From assembly GCA_034440575.1 (NCBI GenBank), contig JAOTOL010001082.1, forward strand, positions 186,001-250,000: DNA of 64,000 bases. The letters run 5' to 3'. Both the position numbers and the translations under genes were made by a program. This DNA comes from Imbricaverruca yamaguchii. Lineage: Eukaryota > Arthropoda > Thecostraca > Neoverrucidae. Numbering within the stretch: position 1 is the stretch's first letter; the number at the start of each line of letters is the position of its first letter. Positions 15,276 through 28,194 of the stretch are shown here, one piece after another. The notes under the pieces are model-generated. The model worked only from the letters and a program-made list of their open reading frames with translations, did no database searches and was not told the DNA's origin.

Positions 15276-16341
15276 ATAAGCGCCTCGATAAAATCTTCAA
15301 CGGTCTGCGTCATGTTTACCATCGTGTTTCGATCCGTGCTGATGCACTGTCTAAATTCCACTTCGTCAGTCTCTGCCAAACTTGACATACTGGTCAGAAA
15401 ACTCCTGAGCTCGTTGACTCCGGGACACTTGGCACATTGCCGAAACATACATTCTTCGTTTTCCACGGAGCAAACAACTTTCTTCATAAGATCAACGACA
15501 GACAAATCGTGACGTATGGTTTGAACCATCAATTTCGGGTTTTGATGATGAATGCATAAGCAAACTGAATGCGTCCCGCTAGCGCCGGCTAACACGCACT
15601 AAGGTGGTCGCGAGAAGCCAACAGGCTGGGGAGTTTGCTCCTTGTATTGATGGCAGGCTTCTCTCAAATTCGAAATGACCAGTCTCTTCTGGTAAGTTCG
15701 CCTTATGCCATCCTGACATCGCACACTGACCACGTCTTTCTGTCCTCGTAGTGGTCTACTGATGTCGTCCTGCTGGTAGAAATTAATGACCTCGTCTTTT
15801 TATTCTGGGAGAGAGCAGCAATCGACAGTTTCCTGTCAGTTGTGCCCAAAATTCCATGCGTCGCTTTCACTTCCCGAGCTTTCCGCATCATGTACACAGG
15901 GCACCGAACTTTGCAGCCGTTTTGTATATGGTAAATGGCGACAATGTCACAATTTGAAGCTTCATTGCGTACGAGGTGCTTAGGTCCTTGAATTTGGCTA
16001 CTAGTTCCTCCAACATGCTCTCATAGAGTTCTTAATCGCTTACTTTTTCCTCGGCTTCCGGTTCGTTTATCTCTACCTGATACGTTTTCGATAGGCGTCG
16101 CTTCATTGTCTTTTTCGCCGAGACAAACTTCTGTCTGGCCTTCTTTTGGCGTTGGCTTTTAGAAAGCCCACCTGAAAGAAATACAAGTCTCACCAGTGTT
16201 ATCAATCGGAAACGATCCCCCTGGACCCACAATTCCAATCTGGTCTGGTTACGCCTTGCCACATTTTATCACAATTTAGGCCTCGATCCTGAAATCGAAA
16301 AGTATTTGGAATGTATTTAATAATCTAGTAACCCATCTATT

Positions 16342-16606
16342 CACTGGCGGCCGCAGACGGCCGATAAAGGGGGGGGGGGCAACTCGGCGAGGGCGCTGGA
16401 TGAATCCGAGAGGGCGCCGCCCTCCGATCCTGGGGGGGGGTGGCGTGGGAAGCTTGCCTGGCGAGGGCGCCGGGTGGATTCGAGAGGGCGCCGAGGCGAT
16501 CCGAGAGGGTGCCTCCTGAACCAAAGGGGGGGGGGACAAAACATGATGCCCCTTTCGGAGCCAAAGGGGGCATGGCCCCGTTGCTCCCCCCCTGCGGCCG
16601 CCAGTG
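16342..16606. mobile_element. hAT-like MITE nested in the transposon
   Basis: A 265-bp element with perfect 15-bp inverted termini: CACTGGCGGCCGCAG at 16342-16356 and its complement at 16592-16606. The flanking octamers CATCTATT and CTTATTTT match at 6 of 8 positions, compatible with a decayed 8-bp duplication typical of hAT elements. The G-rich core holds repeated GAGGGCGCCG motifs. It lies in the intron of the minus-strand transposase pseudogene, so it inserted after the host transposon. Confidence 0.7.
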
Positions 16607-17339
16607 CTTATTTTACCATTACAACTGAACTCTATGTTTTACAAAGATATACGTGACGTATGTTCAATATTAGTATATAGCACTGAAATTACCTGTGCGG
16701 ATTGGCGTTTCTCCAACCGCCGACATAATACGGCGAAGATCGTCAGTGGCTTGTTGTCTGTCGGGAGAGACATCACTTGCTGGTCGTGAGGGTGACGACG
16801 ATGACAAAGTTTCGGCCTCAGCGGTATCCTGTGTCGAGCTCTGGGACCGACTCTGCTGAGCACCTGATGTGCTGGGCTGTGAGGGATCTGCAATTTGCTA
16901 ATCTTTCCACGGCACTTGCTTCCTGCACGTGGTGCAAAGGCTTGCCCCTGGATGCAACACACCTGTAATACTGGGATGTTTGTCGATGTATTCCTGGGTT
17001 AGTGGTCTCAAACCTGATATCTTATGCTTTGGGTGTGAATTGAAAGGATTCGCACAAAATGTTGTCACTAACACCCTGTGTGCCATTCTTCATTCGCTTG
17101 CGAAGCCTCACCAATGTTAAGCAAAGTACCGAAGACTACTGACGACTAACTAGCATGTCAGACCCCAACAACGACGCTGCTACATCTCATCTTGCGAATC
17201 GCGCCTCAGTTGTCAAGACGTTCGTGTTTCCATGATGTTCGTATTACGTGCTATGCGGCCTCGCCTAGGCCTGCGTTTTTTTACGACAGTGATCGAATTG
17301 TACGTGCAGTACGGTCATTTCGCATCTCTCACAGACAGT

Positions 17340-17620
17340 GAGTCTGTGCCCCCCTGAGCCCCCCTGAGGGAAGCAGCTTATACTAGATCTGTAGCGATTT
17401 TGCGAGAGTATGAGCAAGCCAGGCACGGCTTCCCATCCCCCCCCCCGCCCTGCTCAGCAACACATCCGCTACACGGGCGCACTCACCGACATCATCCCCC
17501 CCCCAGTCAGCAACACTTCCGCCGACAAGGAAGGTTTGGTGCCCTTTTGGAGCTGACCTTGGGCCATTTTGGTGAGATGCCCCCCTGACAGAGTTCCTGG
17601 CTACGTCCCTGCTCACAGAC
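17340..17620. mobile_element. possible MITE fragment
   Basis: GC-skewed segment with CCCCCCTGA motifs near both ends (17349-17367 and 17580-17588) and a terminal CCTGGCTACGTCCCTG, a sequence type often seen at non-autonomous element ends. Boundaries are uncertain. Confidence 0.25.
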
Positions 17621-18461
17621 CGCTGTGTATATGGTCTACATTCAGAAGAATTAGTGACAGGTTACATAAAACCGGATGTATATTTGAAAAATTTCACGAA
17701 ATGCAGCGCGTTTTGAATTGTTCTGTGCTGCTATGCCATTCTATGAGATTCTCGACTGCAATCGAAACTTGATTATTCTTTGACAACCGGAAATTCCCAC
17801 CGTATAAACACTTAGGCGCGTTGCCCCCAGCCCCTCCCCCACTAAATACATATGTTGCTGATTGGAGATGACCGACGCAGGCCACCGCAAACCTGAACCC
17901 TACCCCCACCCTGGATGACATCCAGCAGCGAGGTTCTCGCCCATAGTTGCATTGTGTACAGCGCTGCTGCAACAGCCAGGACAGAGGCCTGTGCTTTGCT
18001 ATAACAATTTTTCTGACGGTGTTCCAGGGCTGCGCCCATTCTATCTTTGATTGCTCCTAATACAGAATTGCACGGAGAATCAGAATATGGATGTTTTTCG
18101 AAAATCGACACTTATACATTTTTCGGAAAAAAATGATAGTATTTAAAATATATAATGTAAAAAGAATAAAACATGGATGCATTAATTCATTAAAAGAATT
18201 ATGCAATACCATACTACGTCTGCTTTATAAAACATTTTACAGAATTAAAAAATAATGATAAACCTCGGAGTTATATCGCATTGAAATTTGCAATGAACAG
18301 AAAAAAAGTCAGCATATGACGTCATCGTGACGCAATAACCGTTAGACCTAGTGACCTAAAAACCTCAGATTCGTGTTCTCGGGCCTAGACAACCCCATAC
18401 ACAAACTTGAATGGGAATCCGAGGTGGTGCTGTATTATCGAGGTGTCGAGTTTCCAAGGAA

Positions 18462-18660
18462 TGACCCATATACAACACACAACATATACAACACACAACA
18501 CATACAACACATAACCCATACAACACATAATACACATAACACACAATACATACAACACATGACACACATACAACACATAACACATACAACACATAACATA
18601 TACCACACATAACACACACAACACATAGCACATAAAACATACAACACATACAACATATTC
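18462..18660. repeat. (ACACATACAAC)-type array, right part
   Basis: Continuation of the array at 12530-12720, beyond the right inverted repeat of the 5.7-kb transposon; same units (ATACAACACATAACAC). Confidence 0.85.
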
Positions 18661-18714
18661 ATTCTGAAGACCACTTCATGAAGCCGAGAGTCTTGCGATC
18701 ACTTCAGCTCCAAG

Positions 18715-18933
18715 CTGCGCCACAGTAGCCCAGACACAGTAGCCCAGACACAGTAGCCCAGACACAGTAGCCCAGACACAGTAGCCCAGACACAGTAGCC
18801 CAGACACAGTAGCCCAGACACAGTAGCCCAGACACAGTAGCCCAGACACAGTAGCCCAGACACAGTAGCCCAGACACAGTAGCCCAGACACAGTAGCCCA
18901 GACACAGTAGCCCAGACACAGTAGCCCAGACAC
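18715..18933. repeat. 14-bp minisatellite, ~15 copies
   Basis: Almost perfect tandem copies of AGACACAGTAGCCC. High homogeneity suggests recent expansion. It runs directly into a CpG-rich block at 18934. Confidence 0.97.
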
Positions 18934-19270
18934 ACGTGCTCCGCACGCGGCTCGTCTGTCGTCGAATGAACGAAGAACTGCTGGCGCCGGTCAATAGAGG
19001 CCGGCTCGCTGGACGCCGGAGAGTGGCGACTGGCCGGCGGCCCGTATCGAGCCCCGTCCGCGCGGCGCCGCGTCAACACGACACCGCCTCGCCGACACGA
19101 CCAGTTGCCTCGCCCACGGCGCCACCGAGCCAGCTCCGGCCGGCCGCGGTCGCTCGCCGGCGCTCTGTTTTGCTTGATTCGCGCACGGCTGTCGTACTCG
19201 CAGGCCGTAGGTCAGCTGACAGCTACCCGCAGGCTGTATGTCGGCTGGCCACCGCTCGCAGGTTGTAGGC
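18934..19270. other. CpG-rich block after 14-bp array
   Basis: About 340 bp of CpG-rich DNA with long open frames on both strands (arginine/alanine/proline-rich). The pattern of minisatellite then GC-rich block is the one that precedes proven exons at 28195, 36699 and 43785. No domain or convincing splice pair is visible, so exon status is open. Short GCCGGCTG/CAGGCTGTA repeats occur at 19200-19300. Confidence 0.25.
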
Positions 19271-19813
19271 TGAAGGTCGGCTGGCTGCCATTCGTAGCTG
19301 TAAGTCCGCCGGCTGTCTGTCTGGCAGACCACCGACACCGGCTCCAGTATAACGTTCTAAGAGGGGTGATTTCCGGTGGGCTGCTTTCGTTGACGGACGC
19401 TGAAAATTATCTAGTGGATTGGAGGGTTGAGAGGCATATGATGTAGTTGGGTATGGGATCGATTGTGAATGCCTATCTATTCTAGAGTGGCTCAAGCTCC
19501 TAGACTCCTGTGAAATTCATAGCTCGGACTGTGATGCAATGCTCGGTCCTTCAGGTGCAATTCCTGCAAATAAATAACTGATTATAGGTGGTTTCTTTCT
19601 GAACAGTGTCCTCGCGTCAGAAAATGTCTTCATATGCAAGAAGAAGAGAACAATGGTGCCATCTTATTCGCGCTTTCATCTTTCTTTTCACACAAGAGCC
19701 ATTTTGCCATGATGTTCACCATATATAACATATGCGAAGCTTTTCTCTCTTTCTCTCTCTCTCTCTTGACGGCGAAGAACGGATGCCAGGCACCAACGCC
19801 GGTCGGCGTCACT

Positions 19814-20332
19814 CCCCTGTGACCGAGGCCTCTCGACGACACACTTCTGTGACCGAGGCCTCTCGACGACACTTCTGTGACCGAGGCCTCTCGACGACAC
19901 GCTTCTATGACCGAGGCCTCCCGGCGACAATCCTGTGACCGAGGCCTCTCGGCGACACACCTGTGACCGAGGCCTCTCTACGACACGCTTCTATGACCGA
20001 GGCCTCTCGGCGACACGCTTCTGTGACCGAGGCTTCTCGACGACACGCTTCTGTGACCGAGGCCTCTCGGCGACACGCTTCTGTGACCGAGGCTTCTCGA
20101 CGACACGCTTCTGTGACCGAGGCCTCTCGGCGACACGCTTCTATGACCGAGGCCTCTCGGCGACACGCTTCTGTGACCGAGGCTTCTCGACGACACGCTT
20201 CTATGACCGAGGCCTCTCGGCGACACGCCTGTGACCGAGGCCTCTCGATGACACGCCTGTGACCCAGGCCTCTCGGCGACACGCATCTATCACCGAGGCC
20301 TCTCGGCGACACGCCTCTATGACCTATGGTAA
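19814..20332. repeat. 30-bp minisatellite, ~17 copies
   Basis: The 30-bp unit GTGACCGAGGCCTCTCGGCG + ACACGCTTCT has shorter variants at both ends. The unit is 10 codons and lacks stops, so up to 180 codons stay open on the minus strand; these are repeat artefacts. The array ends about 180 bp before the probable linker exon. Confidence 0.95.
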
Positions 20333-20512
20333 TTGACTCTTGACGTGAGTCATATGCATATGGACATATGGTATATGACTCTATGATAACACCACACAAC
20401 ACCATCATCCACATGGCAAGTGTCACAGTCGGGAGGGAATCCTGGAACATTTTGAACCACGCGAACTGAAAAACGCGTCATGTGACCGGCCGATTACCTC
20501 AACATTATGCAG

Positions 20513-20874
20513 GCAACAACGCGTGCGTGAGCGTTTCTCCTATCTGCGTGAGCGCTCCTGCTACATGTGCTCCGATTCGTCCCAGTCCATCCATACGTCT
20601 CTGGAGGAAGGCGAGCCTGACGACCTACCCCTCCACAGGACGGCGCCTGAGGCCGGCGCAAACCGACCTGAGTCTCGCCGAGCGGGGAAAGGTGGGAGGT
20701 GGCACCTCGTCGTCCTCGTCGTCCACCACGTCTGGGGAGGACGACCTGACGTCATCGCTGCGTCATCGCGACGTCAGACGCTACCGGAAGCTGTCGGGCC
20801 GCACGCGCAGTCTGGATGGATCGCCGGAGGGGTCCACCGCGACCATCGTCGGCCCGCCGGCCGTCAATGCGGAA
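20513..20874 (+). CDS. probable synaptotagmin linker exon
   Basis: A GC-rich coding-like block lies between an acceptor (ATTATGCAG, ending 20512) and a good donor at 20875 (GAA followed by GTGAGT). The first part reads well in one frame (SDSSQSIHTSLEEGEPDD) and the second in another (TSSSSSSTTSGEDDLTSSL, then RYRKLSGRTRSLDGS), so a frame change is needed between about 20640 and 20700. That could be a sequencing indel, an unseen short intron or a real mutation. The donor leaves phase 0, matching the phase-0 start of the C2A exon at 28195. Ser-, Asp- and Glu-rich composition fits the variable linker between the membrane segment and C2A in Syt14/16. No homology proof is possible here. Confidence 0.5.
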
Positions 20875-23110
20875 GTGAGTCATTTCCGGCGGTTTGATGA
20901 CCTACATTTGGATAGCCCTTGAAGCTCCGATAAAGCGAGATACTTCTTCTTCCTTCTTTCAGCCCACAGCAGTGTTATGGACAGAAAGCCTTTTCGTGAT
21001 AAATTCTTCGTTGTCTCGTGGCGCATGCTCAGCGCACTGTTCCGCCACAGGTGAGATGTGCAGATGGATTCCTCAGTCGTCTGATTGATGGGGATTATTC
21101 TCCAAATCCGTTGTAATGGTGTGATTTTATTAACAATCAATGCAGATACACTATCAATGTTAATAATTCGCCAAACTGATTAAGTCATTTTTCACCCTCT
21201 TGAAATCGCAATATGGTTTGTACTTGCCATGAAGTAAAAGTTTAGTTTCTGAACGCAATGTGCTGCAAGTACAATTACTTTCTTCTTTGGAACTCACTGT
21301 TCTTCCATGCGAAGCAGACTGTCTAGAGCCTCTTGACTGCTTGATAGTTTCAAGAGCAGCTGCGAAATGGGTAGGTGCAACGACCTGATGCCACGGCAAG
21401 CTAAACATTTTTCCTGATCGTTACTAGCGTACAGTCTGATCACAAAAAGCCAGTTTTCCAACACAGATACCACCAGCTTGTGCTTTTGCTTTTGCAGCTT
21501 TTGCTAACACCAGCGTTTGGTATGTAAACTGGTCGGGCCAGAAACATATCCATCTTCTCATCAAACTGCCATTCGATTCTCAGATAACATCGATGTCGGA
21601 CTTCTGACATTTATTCGGCAATTAGTACCTTGGTAGCAAATGATATGCTTGGGATACAACACACACTTGTACAATAATAATTATCACTCTGAATGTGAAC
21701 CAATGTCCGGCGTGCTCTGGAATACGTGATCTGGAAATCGGCATCTGATAGAACCCGACTATCTGATCGTCACGAGAACTACAACTGAGAAGCACACTAC
21801 AAAGATGATGAGATCAGGCTATACTTATATCGACCTGATATTGACACATATTAATGCTCAACTTGCTGGTCGTGGTGGGAGTCGCTCATCTTCGGTCTTT
21901 ATTCTCATACTGACTAGTGCATCCAGGAATGACCACACACCAGTCGCGGTACAATTTCGGTAATCGGAACTAAATTTCCTATGCGCAAATAATCCAACAT
22001 AATTCAACTTCGTAAGGACACCTTCCTTAACTGTTATGCTCGTGTTGGTAAGCTAGTGATGAGTTACATTCGCTGCAAGCTTCAGGTCCATTTGAATTGT
22101 TCAGCTTAATGATCTTTTACTTGGCTGTTGATGAGGTGCTCTAGTTGGTATCTTAGAAACCACAAGACTAGCCCCTACAGGAGTCTAATCCGCCAATGGT
22201 TCCTGATAACACTCATGGAGAGTTTAAAACCCATTTAATTTAAATTTTTTTTTAAAAAAAAAAAATCCCCCCCCACCCAACAAACCCAGGAAAAAAAAAA
22301 AAAACCCCCCCATGACCAACCGAGTTCAGCACTTTACAAATTGGAAATTTGAACTGTTATGCATGTATGATCATTGGACTGTCTGCTTGCTCACAACGCT
22401 CGGTCGCAAATATTAACGCAGAAGTGTACGAAATACCGAAATCCTGCTAAGCATAACGAGGGACATATTGTGTGGCAATTTTGATATTATCAGGTCTTCT
22501 TGTTTGCAGGGAAGTTTTTTGTCTCCCTACCTTTATCAGGCATTTTCAAAATTGTCTGAGGTAAACTTCCTTTTGGCTCAATGATAGTCTATAAACCTCG
22601 ACGTGTGCGCTATTTAACACGCCGGGCATAGAGTCAATAGCTCTAAGTCTCCATCGCAGAGCTCCGATTCAAACACATATCTTGATAGGCATCACAAAAT
22701 CCAGCACTCATGTATGTGTATTTAATTAGCAATTAAACATTGGTAAATATTCAGATTTCAATGGAGGAGCGTGATGGACGAGTTATTACAATAGCCTCGA
22801 TTAGCACAAACATCTTCGACTGCTTCTCACCGATTCACCAGGCCATCTTACACATATCAGCAACCACGTCTTCATGCATGATCTCAGCTTGACACATACT
22901 ACTAGTTTCTTGGTAGCGTTAATCACCTCATGATACATCTTCTCCATCTCCAACCTCAAGTCCATATTCCGATATTCCAAGAGGTAACAGCGTTCACATA
23001 TGATCTCCAACTCACGTACAAATCGATCTCCCAATCACGACACATTCTTCCAAGTATTCAAGTGGTTACATTTACAACCGTCACACAGCGATTTAAGACT
23101 GAGTCCTAGA
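20875..23110. other. intron-like stretch, no gene seen
   Basis: AT-rich sequence with no recognisable exon. A low-complexity knot of A, T and C homopolymers at 22235-22312 looks like a decayed poly-A tail or an assembly problem. Confidence 0.4.
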
Positions 23111-23120
23111 CGCACCTCAG

Positions 23121-23215
23121 TCTCGAAGTTCGAGGCCGGGGCGACTGGCCGGCGGCGACCAGCCGCCCAGCGGAGACCGCTCTCCGCGAGAAACGTCCAG
23201 GCTCAATCCCCAGCG
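23121..23215 (+). other. weak candidate exon of Syt linker
   Basis: A short CpG-rich block between acceptor CACCTCAG (ending 23120) and a strong donor GTAAGT at 23216. From 23121 the exon would be 95 nt and leave phase 2, which does not fit the phase-0 C2A exon. From the weaker AG at 23128 it would be 87 nt and phase 0-0, which does fit (FEAGATGRRRPAAQ). A 26-bp minisatellite follows 45 bp downstream. Transcript data are needed. Confidence 0.2.
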
Positions 23216-23260
23216 GTAAGTGCACGATCCATCTTTCGCTCTGCCCCAGCTAACTTCAGG

Positions 23261-23370
23261 GCCACCGCCCTAGGCCCCATGCCAGGACCACCGCCCTAGA
23301 CCCCATGCCAGGACCACCGCCCTTGGCCCCATGCCAGGACCACCGCCCTAGGCCCCATGCCAGGGCCACC
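23261..23370. repeat. 26-bp minisatellite, 4 copies
   Basis: Units of CCACCGCCCTAGGCCCCATG + CCAGGA. Located just after the candidate donor at 23216. Confidence 0.95.
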
Positions 23371-24740
23371 TGATCGTCACGCGGCTCTGTACTGCCGAGA
23401 ACAATACTCGCTCCCGATGCACTCTACACCAGCGGGTCGCATACTGCGGACTAAGCAAATACAGCTGGGCTGGCGGTGGCTCGGACCGGTGACTTCCTGT
23501 CGCGGTATCTGCCGCTACATGACTGGGGGTGGGTAGGGGTTAAACTTATGAGTGCAAAGTGTTCCCCACAGGAAGCTTTGCTACATGATGACTTCAAATT
23601 ATGATGACCGCTATAAGTCCCAGACACAAGAAGAGGAGAAACAGAGCGTATTGCTGTGTTTTTTTAAAGAGAAATACCGTATGTGCGACAGTAAGAAATA
23701 TCGTAAGTCCGATGATTGGTCACGGAGTTATAGATAGATAGAAACGCGAAATTACACATCCAAAAAATCATGTAAACGGAATCATGATGTACAATACGGG
23801 ACTCTTTTTGTTGACATTCTCATAATTCCCTGAACACCCTGGTTGATGAAAAATAAACGTAAGCTGCACGACATTCACAGTCCTACCAGCCTCATTGCGA
23901 ATAATAATTCGGGTCATTTGGGGATAACAAAGCTCTCATGAAATGCTATTCTCATAATCACTTCAGGTCATACATTTCATAGCAAATAAAGATGGAGTCC
24001 CCTGTCAGATTCAAGAACAAAATGCGCACCGGTTGAACAAAGTTGCGTACAGTGGTGAATTAGCATGTACTTTTTCACTTCTTAGCGTATTTTCTTCTTA
24101 CCATCTTCTCTTCTTAGCATCGATGCATGATGACCCGTATTTTAAGTCACGAAAATAAGCACAATGCAAATGTAAAATGTGTGACATAAGTTATGTTAGC
24201 AAATGCACCGTGAGGCACAAATGGGAACATATTTCGCCAGGCAGACATAATTATCTAATTAACCATTGGCTTTCTCGAGTCTAAGGAGTCTCCGATGGGG
24301 ATTTCAGTGTCCCTACTGGGCCATTAGAAGGTCCTCTCAATTTCTACATTTTCATAGAAGAACTTGGCCTCCCCTTCGCACCTCTTCCATACCATTATGG
24401 AAGCCTCGCTGGAGAAACGTTGGGTCAAAGCAGGCCTTTAACAGGGTCGTTTTGGTCTCAATTTTACCTCCAGAGGATGGAGCGACACCCCCTTTAACCC
24501 TATCCATTGATTGGGCCCAAGCGGGGCCTTTGCAACCTTCAGGACAAGGACAAGGTAGAGGGGGTGGGGCTGCCTTCTTCACCCTCGACTACGTCTTGTC
24601 ATTTTCCGGTAATTAATCACACGGAGGTTGTTGCGTGGACCCCGACCAAACTGACCTGGAAATTCAAATCTAAGGGCATAACTTGGACCGGAGTCCTACG
24701 TCCCGGGAATGTACCAATCCCCGTTGACACCCAATGCCGC
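23371..24740. other. no gene seen
   Basis: Mostly AT-rich, unique-looking DNA. Nothing coding is recognised. Confidence 0.4.
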
Positions 24741-24744
24741 TTTT

Positions 24745-24905
24745 CCGGTTTCATCGAGGCAGTTGCCAACTGACCCCCCAGCCGGGGGGGGGGGCTATGT
24801 GAGCTCACGGAGACTCGAGCCGTGTCTTGGCAGGGCACGGCTCGATGCAGACCGGAGCTCCAGATAACTGCGAAATCTGGGCGGCCGGGTGAAGCTGCAA
24901 CCCAC
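24745..24905 (-). mobile_element. diverged tRNA-SINE-like fragment
   Basis: On the minus strand it has a B-box-like GGCTCGAGTC and then a GTCAGTTGGCAACTGCCTCGATGA segment, close to the GTCAGTTGGCAGCTGGCCCG stretch of the SINEs at 29253-29590 and 31290-31632. It is probably a distant member of the same SINE superfamily, carrying a G-run insertion. Confidence 0.5.
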
Positions 24906-25374
24906 CGCAGATGGCTTCTGAGGAGCTGGTTCATGATCCAATTTAACACAGCCACGTGGAACCTGCTGTTTCCGTGCGCTAATTCCGGAAGAGCCGTCAC
25001 GTTGACCTCCAAATGCCCTGGCAATCCAGTGTTCCCTCCGTGATCGTTTGTGGCAGGAGAAAGTCGTGGTGGAAACACAACTGTAATTAATCGTAACTCG
25101 ACGCTCAGAGGCCAGTGGGTTTTTGTGGTCAGCTTGAACATTTCCACAATGGAATACTGTTGAATTATCAGTAACATAAACTTAATACGGTGTCACATGG
25201 CAAGGTAGCCCCACCATGTGACGTGGTCGCATGGCGGCGTGCAGGGCCGCGACGGTGGATCACGACCGCCGGATCCACTCGGCTCAACCGTCGGGTCACA
25301 TGTCGGTCAAAACCTGGCGCAGTGTTGACGCGCCACCCACGCGCCACCCGCGCGTCGACCGACAACGGAGCCGG

Positions 25375-26010
25375 GGGCAGCTGTAGCCACGCCGCACCTC
25401 GGCAGCAGCTGTAGCCATGCTATGCGCCGGCAGCAGCTGTAGCCACGCTATACGCCGGCGGCAGTTGTAGTCACTCAGGACGCTGGCGGCAGCTGTAGCC
25501 ATGCTATACGCCGGCGGCAGCTGTAGCCACGCTATACGCCGGCGGCAGCTGTAGCCATGCTATACGCCGGCGGCAGCTGTAGCCACGCTATACGCCGGCG
25601 GCAGTTGTAGCAGCCATGCCGGCGGCAGTTGTAGCCATGCCGGCGGCAGTCACTCAGGACGCTGGCGGCAGCTGTAGCCATGCTATACGCCGGCGGCAGC
25701 TGTAGCCACGCTATACGCCGGCGGCAGTTGTAGTCACTCAGGACGCTGGCGGCAGCTGTAGCCACGCGGGTGGTAGTTGTAGTCACGCTGGCGGCAGTTG
25801 TAGGCACGCCGGCGACAGTTGTAGTCACGCCGGCGGCAGTTGTAGCCACGCGGGCGGCAGTTGTAGCCACGCTGGCGACAGTTGTAGCCACGCTGGCGAC
25901 AGTTGTAGCCACGCGGGTGGTAGTTGTAGTCACGCTGGCGGCAATTGTAGCCACGTCGGCGGCAGTTGTAGTCATGCTGGCGGTAGTTGTAGCCACGTCG
26001 GACGCAGGCG
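25375..26010. repeat. composite ~20-28 bp minisatellite
   Basis: First half: units of about 28 bp built on CTGTAGCCACGCTATACGCC + GGCGGCAG. Second half: shorter ~20-bp units such as GGCGGCAGTTGTAGCCACGC. Higher-order duplications (25480-25600 versus 25650-25750) are visible. Long open frames through it are artefacts. Confidence 0.93.
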
Positions 26011-26091
26011 GCGACCAGCAGCCAGCCGGCGCCGTTGCGTCAACATAATGCTGTTTTGATGGAGCGCGCCACAGAAGCGATCTACCGTCCG

Positions 26092-26268
26092 TCCGAGATA
26101 TCGGCACCACCGCCGGCCGACTGGGTCGAGCCGCGGCAGGGTTGCGTATGTCCGAGATATCGGCACCACCGCCGGCCGACTGGGTCGAGCCGCGGCAGGG
26201 TTGCACATGTCCGAGATATCGGCACCATCGCCGGCCGACTGGACCGAGCCGCGGCAGGGTTGCACATG
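26092..26268. repeat. 59-bp tandem repeat, 3 copies
   Basis: Copies start at 26092, 26151 and 26210 with TCCGAGATATCGGCACCACC and contain GGCCGACTGGGTCGAGCCGC. Spacing is exactly 59 bp. Confidence 0.96.
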
Positions 26269-26691
26269 TCGACACAGCATGCAGACGCCCCCCATGGGAG
26301 GGGTGACACTAAGACAGGCATTACAATCTGGCCGAGTGCAGTTGGCAGATAGTTACGTCATCACGGCGCTACCGACGCAGATAGCGACAAAGCAGGCACT
26401 GGCAAATCAAGGTGAATGGAAAACTGTGAGCTTCCTTGACGTTGGAATCCGGTAGGCACGCCGGATTTCTTTCACATACGGCATACAGGGCATCGCATTC
26501 CAACAGAAGACCACTTCCGAAAAGATATTTAATTGGACAATGCACATATCATACCGATGCACCGCGAATTCAGAACCTGTTTCATCTGCCGGCGAAAAAA
26601 AACGAACATCTAGGGCACTTATGCACCTTAAACGGCATTGCAAATACAATTTTCTACTCGAAATTAGCTCACCACATTAATACAGACACAA

Positions 26692-27640
<949 letters not shown>

Positions 27641-27649
27641 GCGCGCGCC

Positions 27650-28192
27650 GTGAGCTGGTGTGACCCGCTGAGGCGCCACCCCTCTGTGTGATTGAGGCGC
27701 TGCACCCATGTGTGACTGAGGCCACGCCTCCCCTGTGCGACTAAGACCACGCCTCCTCTGTGGTGGCTGAGGCGCCGCACCTCTGCATGACTGAGACGAC
27801 GCCTCCTCTGTGCGACTGATGTCACGCCTCCTCTGTGCGGCTAAGACCACGCCTCTTCTGTGGCGGCCGAGGCGCTGCACATCTGCATGACTGAGGCCAC
27901 ACCTCCTCTGTGTGGCTGAGGCGCCACCCCTCTGTCTGACTGAGGCGCCGCACCTCTGCATAATTGAGACCACGCCTCCTCTGTGCGGCTGAGAGAAGGG
28001 CATTCTCCTGAGCTGAAGTTCGTCTTCGAGTGGGACGCGCGCGCCGTGAGCTGGTGCGACCCGCTGAGGCGCCACCCCTCTGTGTGACTGAAGCCACGCC
28101 TCTTCTGTGTGGCCGAGGCGCCATCCCTCTGTGTGTGAGGGGTGGCGCCTCGGCCTCCTCTGTGCGGCTGAGACCACGCCTCCTCTGTCGCC
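27650..28192. repeat. minisatellite reaching into C2A acceptor
   Basis: Variable ~27-35 bp units built on GACCACGCCTCCTCTGTGCG and GAGGCGCCACCCCTCTGTGT. A longer duplication (27603-27690 and 27997-28085) is also present. The last unit supplies the pyrimidine tract ACGCCTCCTCTGT of the acceptor at 28194, and the unit's GCGGCTG recurs in the first exon bases (GAGCGGCTG). Confidence 0.9.
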
Positions 28193-28194
28193 AG

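Larger units (their letters stand above)
14304..17086 (-). pseudogene. decayed transposase-like gene
   Basis: Read on the minus strand, the pieces follow the order of a transposase-like family that I recognise from many invertebrate genomes, usually annotated as uncharacterized protein. They are: an N-terminal CNPF...C-x2-C cysteine motif (17086-16900); a serine-rich linker with an in-frame TAG; an intron (donor near 16702, acceptor near 16233); a basic and acidic segment; MLEELVAKFKDLS...KLQIVTLSP; FYQQDDISRPLRGQKDVVSV; CAKCPG; ISDDLHHN; and HYFTDGCAAQ...GKGLCDGVGETVKR near the end. The aspartates in the last two motifs fit an RNase H-like catalytic core. At least two in-frame stops, several frame changes and a 58-bp minisatellite (15001-15275) inside the coding region make it non-functional. 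Confidence 0.8.
12726..18454 (-). mobile_element. 5.7-kb DNA transposon with long TIRs
   Basis: Two long inverted repeats bound the element: 12726-13125 on the left and 18062-18454 on the right. They match over about 390 bp, with shared stretches such as GAAACTCGACACC at the outer ends, CGAGAA(T/C)ACGAATCTGA, ATAACTCCGAGGTTTATCA and GAATCAGAATATGGATGTTT. Both outer flanks are the same ACACATACAAC minisatellite, which marks the insertion point. A decayed transposase lies inside on the minus strand. Two MITE-like insertions and one minisatellite expansion are nested within it. The exact target-site duplication cannot be read because the flanks are repetitive. Confidence 0.88.
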
